Below are positions 10,401 through 17,787 of a stretch of 64,000 nucleotides of DNA, in pieces (positions within the stretch are counted from its first letter, which is position 1; the number at the start of each line of letters is the position of its first letter). The notes under the pieces are model-generated. The model saw only the letters and a list, made by a program, of their open reading frames with translations, did no database searches and had not been told where the DNA came from. Both the position numbers and the translations under genes were made by a program. Origin of the DNA: Symsagittifera roscoffensis (Eukaryota; Xenacoelomorpha; Acoela; Convolutidae); assembly GCF_963678635.1 (NCBI RefSeq), contig NC_087065.1, forward strand, positions 75,927,786 to 75,991,785, read 5' to 3'.

Positions 10401-13400
10401 AATTACCCGAACAATCGATCAAGGAATAACTCATATAATAGATCGAACTATAACAGACCAAACAATAATTACCAAAACAGATCGCGAAATAATTCACAAA
10501 ATCGACACTCAAGTTATAATAATCGTTATAGAAATTATTCCCAATCACCACACCGGAATAATAATAACTATAATAATTCTAATAATCGCCACAGAAGTAG
10601 TACACCTAAACATCAAAGACAAATCAATCAAGTACAATCTAACCCAGAAACAACATCAGACCCTCCAGGTATTGATGACACAGTAACTGATACGTTACAA
10701 CTCAATCAAATAAACTGTACATCATCAGATTCAGAAAGTGATACTGAAAACACTCTTTCTATCAATATGATAAAAGTCGAAAATGACTATGAATCTGTCA
10801 TATATGAACAACCCTTTCCATCACACATATATGAAAATCAATCAGAATTTCTTCAAAATTATTACACTACACCCATAAATTCCACACCAACGACGCAAGA
10901 AACAAACGAGATTAACACTACAGATCAAACCAATAAAAATACCAAAACAAAATGCTTAAATACAAACCACATTTATCAAAATATACAAAAAGAACAACCA
11001 AAAGAAAAAATTTGGACAATACCATTTCTCTTAGAAAGCCCAAGAAATAAAGAATTTCAACCACCAGACCTTGAAATAGATTTTTTAATTGATTCAGGAG
11101 CAGAATCAAACATAATAAACATCCCCACATGGAATGAAATAAAAACTTTACACCCAAAGTTAATACCTCTTGAAACCTCCAGTAAGTTAGCAACAGCACA
11201 AGGATCAACATTGATAAACTACGGAAAAATCCAATTATTTCTCCTCCCCACCAGAACAATGGAACAAAGCAAAATTTTAAATAAGCCATTTAAACAAATA
11301 TTCCATATCATTGACATTAAATATAATATCATTGGAATACCATTTATTTCGAAGTATATACCAACAATTAACATACTAAATAGTAAAATATTAATCAAAG
11401 ATAAATATACAAAAACAAAAGAAACATCCTTAACATTTTTTCAAAGATTAAATAAACAACCACCATTCTTTTCAAAATTCTACCCGATATTTAACAAACA
11501 AAGAAAACACCTAAAACCACTATCAGGAAATATCTATAATTTTTCAATCAAACAAGTTCACCAATATGATAAAGAACAAAACAAACAAAAATTTTATATG
11601 TCAGAATTTGAATTCAAACCTATTCATAAATTTTTCAAAATCACAATCTCATCCATAAAATATTTGAAAAATTCGAATTCCGATATCATTTCCTTACATG
11701 TCTATAACAACACACCTTACCAAGTAACATTACCTTTAGGACTTTTAGGATACTGCGAAACCAACGCTACAATATCACCAATACACGAAAAAGCCTATCG
11801 CGTAAATAATATACTCCAATTACTAGATATTTGCCAATCTACAATTCTTAATGAAGAATTATCTATAAATAATATAATAAGTAACGAAAACAGAAATACG
11901 GATTATTTCACAAAAACTCCATATTTCAAACCTACATTCAACATAAGTAACTACACAGAGGACCAACAAAAATTTTTAACAATGTTTAATTTCCAACATT
12001 CACAAATAACACAAGACGAATTCGAAAAGTTAGCCAAACAGCTAATTAAATATTCATCAGTCTATGCAACATCAAAATTCGATGTTGGCAAAATCAGTTC
12101 ATCACTACATCTCCCGTTAAAACCAGACGCAGTTTTCAAAAAACAAAGAGCAAGTAAAGTACCAATTCACTTACATGATAAAGTGAACAGATTACTCGAT
12201 ATTTTAGAACAATACAACATTATATCACCAGTAAACAAAGAAGAACAACCAAAAGGCAACACATTTATCAACCCCGTTATCATTCTAGCTAAAGGAGAAT
12301 CATTAAAAATCGTTCTCGACGCTAGATACCTCAATTCACTCATAGATGAATCAAAATGTAATTGGCCCATTGAACCAATACAAGTTATTTTAACAAAAAT
12401 AAACGGCAAATACTTTACAACCGCCGATATGAATAGTGCATACAATCAAATGCCACTAGATGAACAATCACGACGTTTAACACAATTTGTTATAGGAAAC
12501 CAACAATATGAATTCAACCGCTTATTCTATGGAATATCCATAGGACCAGCAGCATTTTCAGCTTTTATGAGCAAAATTTTTAGACCACTAATACTCAAGA
12601 AAAACGCAATCACCTATTTAGACGATGTTTTTATGCAATCACAAACAAAAGACGAGATGTTCAATGTTTTAGAAAAATATCACCAAATACTTCAGAACGA
12701 AAATCTGAAGGCCGCCCCCGATAAATCACACTTCTTTTTGACAAGAGTTAAATTCTTAGGACATAATATAGAAAGAAAAACAATCACTCCATTGAAATCA
12801 CGCATTGACGCTATTCAAAAACTTCAACCACCAACAAATAAAAAGAAAATCCAAGAATTTCTTGGAATGTTAAACTTTTTAAGTAAATATGTTTATAAAA
12901 TGCAATTATATTTACGACCATTTTATAACATCCTTAGACAACAAAATAATTTTGAATGGAACACAGAACATCAAACACGATTTGAAGAAATAAAGAAAAT
13001 TTTAACTGAACAAATTTCAAACACAATTCCAGACTCAAATCAACCATTTTATGCAATGTGCGATGCTTCGAACTTTGGCATCGGTGCAGCACTATTACAA
13101 TCACATAATGGTACAAATAAAATGAACCTCATATCAGCAAATTCTCGATTATTCACTCAAGCAGAGCTACGGCTCTCAACTCTAATGAGAGAATGTACAG
13201 CCATAATATATACACTGACAGAATATGAATTTCTGATACTTGGATCAAAACATCCAACAGTTCTATTCACAGACCATAAACCAATCATTTTTCTTTTTAC
13301 ACAAAAATCTAACCCAAACCACCGAGTTTACAGATTTCAACTAATTCTAATGAAATTCCCAAACTTACATATAGTTTGGACTGCAGGAAAAAATCTTGCA

Positions 13401-15629
13401 TTACCAGACACTTTAAGTCGAAATACACCACCTGAATTACTTACACGAAAAACAACAGTTGAAATACCTAAAAACATAAAATTCTACCTTGCAGAAAACG
13501 AAACATCACCCCGATTGGAATGCAAATATGCAGTAAAAACTGATATTGAACAATCACAAATAAATAATTTACAACATTTCCCACTTTATTTAGATTGTCA
13601 AAATAATCATTATGAAGTTGATCTACTTGGAACATCAACTTTCAAACCAATCCCATATTCTCAATGGATAAAAAATAACACCCAACAAAAACGAACAAAA
13701 CAACACCCGCCTAAAAAAGACCATTTTCCACTAATTGAAAAAGAAGATTTAACTGATAAAATAAATTTATCAGGACCACAAACAAATGATTCAAAATACA
13801 CAATAAATCAAGTTTTTGACCTTCACGACCCACTTGACACAATACCCTTATCTAAATTAGAAATCGAAAACATTTTTCTCCCCCCAACAGAAACAATTAC
13901 AATTTCAACACTGAAACAATATCAAAATCTTGACCCAGTAATTCGACAACTGAAATCATGGCACAAATATAAAACTAAACCTATCAAAGCAGATTCAACC
14001 ATTCTAGGAAACAAAACACTCCTCCGATACTTTCGCAAATTTAACAACACAACAATTAACGAAAATACAGACCTTTTAGAGTATAACCTGAATGAATCTA
14101 CAGTTCCATGTCTCCCTTTAAGTATGATTCTTATAGCTTTTAATATTTCACATACACAAAATATTAAAGGACACTCTGGATCAGAAAAAACATATTCAAA
14201 TTTTATACAAAACTCTTATTTCCCAAATGCACCAATTTGGATAAAAGTACTATGCAATGATTGTATAGTATGTCAACTAAATAAACCTTACCCAAATCAA
14301 AAACAAATAGCACAAAAACAAGATTTTAAAGGACAAAGTTTGTACTTTAACCATCGTATCTCATTTGATACTAAGGGACCAATTTCACCCTCATCAGAAG
14401 GAAACTCCTACATTATGGTAATTGTTGACGCATTTACACATTATGTAGCACTTAACCCAGTACCACATTGTAACGCTTATTACGCTTACACAACACTCTA
14501 TGAACACTGGATAGCAAAATTCGGACTACCAGAAATTTTAGTTACAGACAACGGTACAGAATTCATAAATAATGAAATTATCACACTATGTCATTTATAT
14601 AACATTAAACACAAACCACGTACATCTCATGCACCTTGGACAAACGGCTTAGTCGAAGGTATGAACCGTTCATTACAAGAATATCTTAGATGTATCATCA
14701 ACGGAAATGATACAAAATATACCGAATGGTCAGCAGATGTAAAATTATTTCCCTTAGCATATAATTCACAAATAACGACAACTTTAGGAATGTCACCATA
14801 CGAAATGGTTTTTAACCAAAAGCCACGCAAACCAATAATGTTTACAGCAAATTCTCATAAAAACGCACAAGGTTATTGTCAACCAAATAAAGACTCAATT
14901 TGTTATAACCTACCTTTACATACACACGATGAAGATCATTTTCATCACCCACAAATTCTTAAACTAGCCTCCGGTACACACACCGAATGGATTCTAAATA
15001 GAGATAAAAAACACAATGAAATTTATCAAAAAATAACAAAAAAGTTATTACAAAGACAAAACATCAATGAACAAATCAATTCACGTTTTACACCAGCCTC
15101 CGATTTAAAAATTGGAACATTTGTTTTAATACCTAATTTTAATACTCAAAAAGGAATTTCTAAAAAATTACAACCCCTTCGAAAAGGACCATACCAAATA
15201 ATTGCAAAACCCACTGATGTCACATATAAAATTACCGACTCAAACAAAAAAGAAATCGTTCAACATCGAAACAACCTATTACCTTATTACCCAAAAGAAT
15301 ACGCACTCCGCGAATTAACTCAATTATATTCTTTCACAGGATTAAAAATCATTCAAAATGAACCACATCTGAAAAACACAGAACAAAATGATAACCCCAC
15401 CGAAAATCAAAACACAAAACCAACCGCCACCAAAAACAATACACAAAACCATAAAGAATCTCCAAAACAAAGAAAAAATAGAAAAATGACAGAACAAATA
15501 ATACCCCAAGAAGAAATAGACAAATCTGAACATAGAAAAACAACAAGACTCCGAAATCAACCACGTAAAAACTACAAAATGTTCATCCCCCAATCTAAAA
15601 TATTAAAGAAAGTAGAATTTAAAAAGTAA
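7407..15629 (+). CDS. gag-pol: Gag-Pol polyprotein (2740 aa, single uninterrupted ORF)
   Basis: This encodes the particle and enzymes of the element. Residues 1-280 are an unrecognised N-terminal region, followed by a Thr/Gln/Asn-rich linker. A capsid-like segment spans about 600-790. A CCHC zinc knuckle has Cys842, Cys845, His850 and Cys855, followed by an Asn/Arg/Ser/Tyr-rich tract (about 890-1072). Protease is marked by Asp1229-Ser-Gly-Ala. Reverse transcriptase has Asp1674 and the YLDD box (Asp1739, Asp1740). RNase H has Asp1886, Glu1929, Asp1956 and Asp2001. Integrase has an HHCC zinc site (His2249, His2256, Cys2286, Cys2289) and Asp2321, Asp2381, Glu2417 with exactly 35 residues between the last two. 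A GPY/F-like segment lies near 2590-2625. No chromodomain was seen. Gag and Pol share one frame, with no frameshift or stop between them. All key residues are present, so the enzymes look functional. Confidence 0.96.
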   Translation: MSSTHTPGEETPDDDEIFPFIVDADTDRGQHIFCQNLLVNLFEPGISPCKTEFPDVKIKRQIIDHYLKDICNITQQYGIYSIEFTSPNHNNRTYTIQTDDLDLEFSKVFSEYIKSIQYHNSQRANSIFTNEVFAIIYSYISILENEIPITNVSPTETSKHLKVRHEITLLSSYLNIIKENFTKDDVSQHTKHDLQKILAWFIIDYFTHNIDLIAQARKNFRPQNSNDDTAITEQSDYAWDPEWSHPAFISFPQSISSQAIGTISYIRDYVRVIPLTIDATPLNYNTFLPDTQNNSLNSTVIHNENLNGTRNLTQQDIQTPSHFINEEIVHTTTTQQSISPIRPNLTTPRNTNPSQTQVTLQSTVKPSVAPKYSHMDYQTYRPMTIPSKTHKTFTRNNFADHNYNYTHPSKTYNQPQRNFNQYTRSRNWDNPMTQSNSINFQTNPPHDHSENYPFFQQNKNKKQTSYQMDYLSSDDDFLQPDIFAQNTQEYRRQGIQRTRTNHRNFSPQPIDAQNQQPIQQQNPINTQSFQPIQQQNPMTAHSYQPSQMQNEIPLPYYLQQHEITRNQLSNFSQMPNAAESLQMTMNPYLMGGSSITSNKPLMVFTGTDPEYSVEDYLNAVTANLILNIGPEPINTPLHQNWIHRRTALIQTTLDGAAQKWFSVLPLEIKSNWKRFTQEFSKMFDSERNKQQQRVLCNEIRRLPNETIKQIAVRIETLVRKAYSLNTHDYKNTKMTEILMMTLTPQLRKIAIKKRASHPSSIREPDLDFRKLVDKLEQAEITMKLEETENLKLQYVNRIETTPTNINNIQESETDLVEKITEILNIYEKNPNFKGKPSFKKWCNYCRRYGHSISECRQKQQDNQNKPQKYKEPNKSFYQYMKKDQNLPNKTVHSNNSSGKPLPNNTNYTRNQSPYNSSYRGRSPERRNTYNSSQNHYNRPNSRNNYSRSNSNTQRFVSRSNSQSRNNYYPNNQSRNSSYNRNRNYSYNRNRSYSNNRNQNYPNNRSRNNSYNRSNYNRPNNNYQNRSRNNSQNRHSSYNNRYRNYSQSPHRNNNNYNNSNNRHRSSTPKHQRQINQVQSNPETTSDPPGIDDTVTDTLQLNQINCTSSDSESDTENTLSINMIKVENDYESVIYEQPFPSHIYENQSEFLQNYYTTPINSTPTTQETNEINTTDQTNKNTKTKCLNTNHIYQNIQKEQPKEKIWTIPFLLESPRNKEFQPPDLEIDFLIDSGAESNIINIPTWNEIKTLHPKLIPLETSSKLATAQGSTLINYGKIQLFLLPTRTMEQSKILNKPFKQIFHIIDIKYNIIGIPFISKYIPTINILNSKILIKDKYTKTKETSLTFFQRLNKQPPFFSKFYPIFNKQRKHLKPLSGNIYNFSIKQVHQYDKEQNKQKFYMSEFEFKPIHKFFKITISSIKYLKNSNSDIISLHVYNNTPYQVTLPLGLLGYCETNATISPIHEKAYRVNNILQLLDICQSTILNEELSINNIISNENRNTDYFTKTPYFKPTFNISNYTEDQQKFLTMFNFQHSQITQDEFEKLAKQLIKYSSVYATSKFDVGKISSSLHLPLKPDAVFKKQRASKVPIHLHDKVNRLLDILEQYNIISPVNKEEQPKGNTFINPVIILAKGESLKIVLDARYLNSLIDESKCNWPIEPIQVILTKINGKYFTTADMNSAYNQMPLDEQSRRLTQFVIGNQQYEFNRLFYGISIGPAAFSAFMSKIFRPLILKKNAITYLDDVFMQSQTKDEMFNVLEKYHQILQNENLKAAPDKSHFFLTRVKFLGHNIERKTITPLKSRIDAIQKLQPPTNKKKIQEFLGMLNFLSKYVYKMQLYLRPFYNILRQQNNFEWNTEHQTRFEEIKKILTEQISNTIPDSNQPFYAMCDASNFGIGAALLQSHNGTNKMNLISANSRLFTQAELRLSTLMRECTAIIYTLTEYEFLILGSKHPTVLFTDHKPIIFLFTQKSNPNHRVYRFQLILMKFPNLHIVWTAGKNLALPDTLSRNTPPELLTRKTTVEIPKNIKFYLAENETSPRLECKYAVKTDIEQSQINNLQHFPLYLDCQNNHYEVDLLGTSTFKPIPYSQWIKNNTQQKRTKQHPPKKDHFPLIEKEDLTDKINLSGPQTNDSKYTINQVFDLHDPLDTIPLSKLEIENIFLPPTETITISTLKQYQNLDPVIRQLKSWHKYKTKPIKADSTILGNKTLLRYFRKFNNTTINENTDLLEYNLNESTVPCLPLSMILIAFNISHTQNIKGHSGSEKTYSNFIQNSYFPNAPIWIKVLCNDCIVCQLNKPYPNQKQIAQKQDFKGQSLYFNHRISFDTKGPISPSSEGNSYIMVIVDAFTHYVALNPVPHCNAYYAYTTLYEHWIAKFGLPEILVTDNGTEFINNEIITLCHLYNIKHKPRTSHAPWTNGLVEGMNRSLQEYLRCIINGNDTKYTEWSADVKLFPLAYNSQITTTLGMSPYEMVFNQKPRKPIMFTANSHKNAQGYCQPNKDSICYNLPLHTHDEDHFHHPQILKLASGTHTEWILNRDKKHNEIYQKITKKLLQRQNINEQINSRFTPASDLKIGTFVLIPNFNTQKGISKKLQPLRKGPYQIIAKPTDVTYKITDSNKKEIVQHRNNLLPYYPKEYALRELTQLYSFTGLKIIQNEPHLKNTEQNDNPTENQNTKPTATKNNTQNHKESPKQRKNRKMTEQIIPQEEIDKSEHRKTTRLRNQPRKNYKMFIPQSKILKKVEFKK

Positions 15630-16229
15630 TTTTAAGATTTCATACTTCACAATCTTGAAACCTCCGTAACATTTTTCATTTCAATTTTTCAAAATAACAT
15701 GCTCACAAGTACGCAATAATTCTAGTTCAAAATAGACCAATAGGATTCATCCAATCCGCCACTTTCTCTAACTCAAACTAAGATCAATTAGACGAATAAT
15801 CTAGAACTCCAGGCACATCTCTAACTATAACTTTACAACCTCCAGGTCAAAAATAAGCAAATCACTCCAACTTGACAGCTAAAATAAATATCACCATAAT
15901 ACCGTACCCCTCCCTTATCTAATAACCCAAAGATCAACAATATTTCCCCAACTCAGACCACGAATACCCCCAAAACAAATTTGATAACTTAGCCTAAAGT
16001 AACAAAATGAAGATTTTAATTAGCCTAAAGTATAAAAATCTCACCATACCCCGGATCATTTGACAAACAAAAATAAAGAAAAAGACGACCTCCCAGTCAC
16101 CATGAAAATTGCCCCCAACAATTTTTTACAAAACTCAACCCACTTGTCAAAAAACTAATAAATAATTCGACCACACTAGAAAATCGCCTCAAACAACAAA
16201 AAATATTCGACCAAGAGATCATTTCTTAA
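15630..16229 (+). other. Non-coding gap between pol and the downstream genes
   Basis: About 600 bases without a substantial ORF. The phrase TTAGCCTAAAGTA occurs twice (near 15988 and 16020). This is where a splice acceptor for a subgenomic message would be expected. Several AG dinucleotides follow pyrimidine-poor tracts, and none stands out. Confidence 0.5.
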
Positions 16230-16460
16230 ATGCTCTTCTCTCAAACAGTTGCTCAAATACTTATAAATTTTAAACATTTTTTTTCAATACTTGAAGCCTT
16301 TATAATATTTCTTTTTGATATACTTGAATCTTTTCTAATAATCCTAATCATTTTTTGTAACATTTTTTTAATTTTCTACACTATTCTCGAACTATTCCTC
16401 CAACTTTCCAAAACCCTTGAATATATCCACAGGTACGATTTTAACAACTTGTCTAAATGA
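16230..16460 (+). CDS. Hydrophobic 76-aa mini-protein, membrane-associated
   Basis: An ATG at 16230 opens 76 codons whose product is mostly Phe, Ile and Leu. There are about two membrane-spanning stretches between residues 18 and 60, then a polar tail. Its TGA stop overlaps the ATG of the next ORF as ATGA (16457-16460), a pattern that allows termination-reinitiation coupling. It resembles small viral membrane proteins (viroporin-like) in size and composition only. The strand bias matches the rest of the element, and T-rich codons set it apart from the A-rich gag. A chance hydrophobic frame in T-rich DNA cannot be excluded. Confidence 0.45.
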   Translation: MLFSQTVAQILINFKHFFSILEAFIIFLFDILESFLIILIIFCNIFLIFYTILELFLQLSKTLEYIHRYDFNNLSK

Positions 16461-16645
16461 TACGAACAATTTTCAGTAGAACCGATATTTTTTTATTGTT
16501 TGTAATTTTCATAACATTTTTATCATCCCTCATTTTGACCATCTGTAAATGTATAAAGAAAGCAATCCTCACATTTGCCCTAGCAACAATCCTTCTAATT
16601 CTTTTTTTGGAAGAATATTATAATAAACACAAAATTTCTCACTAA
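16457..16645 (+). CDS. Hydrophobic 62-aa mini-protein, two predicted membrane spans
   Basis: It starts within the stop of the preceding ORF (ATGA). After a short basic N-terminus (MIRTIFSRTD) come two hydrophobic stretches, about residues 11-29 and 37-51. They are separated by a Cys/Lys-rich loop (CKCIKK) and followed by a charged tail. This helix-loop-helix with a basic loop is the layout of viroporin-type proteins, but similarity to any family is not established. Its tight overlap with the upstream mini-ORF argues that both are expressed together. Confidence 0.45.
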   Translation: MIRTIFSRTDIFLLFVIFITFLSSLILTICKCIKKAILTFALATILLILFLEEYYNKHKISH

Positions 16646-16653
16646 AGTAATAA

Positions 16654-17787
16654 TTCAAAAAAACATCAAAAATTGCTACCCAACAGTCACAGAATCAGTC
16701 TTCACCGACATCATCCCAAGATAACCAAACACCACCTTCAACTACTCAAAATCCTCAAACATCTACACGAATTTCTTTTCAAGACAATCCATACACTTTT
16801 GAAGAACGACATGCTCGTTTATCAGAACCACTAGAACCAGTTCAACGACAAGCACCTTTAAGCGAACCAACATATAACCTATACCCAACACTACCACAAG
16901 AACTAAGTAGAATAAGAAATTCTAGTCAAAACCAAAATACAGTCGAAATAAATAGACAAATTATACATCCTCGACGAAACAGAAATCTTCAAACTCCCCG
17001 AGTTCATTTTGATATACCTCAATCCCCATCACAAAACACTCCAGAAAACCCCATTGGTATATTACCAGAAACCCCTACGCTTCTTTCACAACGTAGCACC
17101 TCAAGCCTACCATCCAATTACTTAGGTTCAACACCAACATCTGAGCAAATACGTGAAAATCCCTTTAACCCCCCAAACCAGGCATCGCGACTACCATATT
17201 GGACTACACATTCATTTACACAAGGTGAACCAAATTTAGTCAATGACCCCATAGATATTTCTACGGATACAACAACATCCTCATCACTACCAGAAACATT
17301 ATCACTACCATCAACACCATCAATAAGCCAGTTTTCACCACCACCCTTTAACTTAAACTTTCCAAATAATCTCGACGCCAGATATCGAGAACAATCATCA
17401 ATAAATATTCCTTTAAGATTAGATTGGAATACATTCACAGCACCTCCACCATTATTTGGACAACATCAAGAAAGTAACCGCCTTCATAACTGGGCACTTA
17501 ATAGATTACAATATCGCCAAGATATTCACAACGATATCCGTGATCACAATATTCAAATACTCCAACAAAATAGTTTACAATTAAAGTTTGAAATCACAGT
17601 TAAGTTAAATAATATTACCCAACATCCCTACCCATTAAACCCACCTAACATAACAGCTCAATCACTACCACCACCGTTTATAACTACTGAAGTAATATAC
17701 AAATACGACAGATATACCAAAAACACAATTGGCTACATTACATTTTATAATCCATACTCAGGATTATCATACACATGTATATTCTAA
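16654..17787 (+). CDS. 377-codon open frame without an ATG start
   Basis: The frame is open from just after two in-frame TAA codons (16648-16653) to TAA at 17785-17787, and contains no in-frame ATG. The predicted product begins Gln/Ser/Thr/Pro-rich and disordered-looking. It ends with about 100 residues of more ordered character, including a segment rich in Asn, Gln and Ile and a final TCIF. Its length without a stop in AT-rich DNA argues for selection. The last 13 bases overlap the start of the envelope-like ORF in another frame. Expression would need splicing from an upstream ATG exon or a non-AUG start. A branch-like CTCACTAA at 16638 and CAG acceptors at 16684-16700 are candidates. No family recognised. 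Confidence 0.6.
   Translation, partial: FKKTSKIATQQSQNQSSPTSSQDNQTPPSTTQNPQTSTRISFQDNPYTFEERHARLSEPLEPVQRQAPLSEPTYNLYPTLPQELSRIRNSSQNQNTVEINRQIIHPRRNRNLQTPRVHFDIPQSPSQNTPENPIGILPETPTLLSQRSTSSLPSNYLGSTPTSEQIRENPFNPPNQASRLPYWTTHSFTQGEPNLVNDPIDISTDTTTSSSLPETLSLPSTPSISQFSPPPFNLNFPNNLDARYREQSSINIPLRLDWNTFTAPPPLFGQHQESNRLHNWALNRLQYRQDIHNDIRDHNIQILQQNSLQLKFEITVKLNNITQHPYPLNPPNITAQSLPPPFITTEVIYKYDRYTKNTIGYITFYNPYSGLSYTCIF

Noticed and set aside
10270-10686. 138-codon frame inside gag in another frame
   Set aside because: It is a shadow of the low-complexity Asn/Arg/Ser tract, with Ile/Thr-rich nonsense composition.
14900-15629. Chromodomain at the C-terminus of integrase
   Set aside because: After the GPY/F-like part only a basic Gln/Asn/Lys-rich tail is seen, with no aromatic cage pattern.
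16654-16664. A-run ending in C (A AAA AAC type slippery site) before the ATG-less frame
   Set aside because: The upstream ORF has already ended at 16645, and the other frames have stops, so no ribosome would arrive in a frame to slip.
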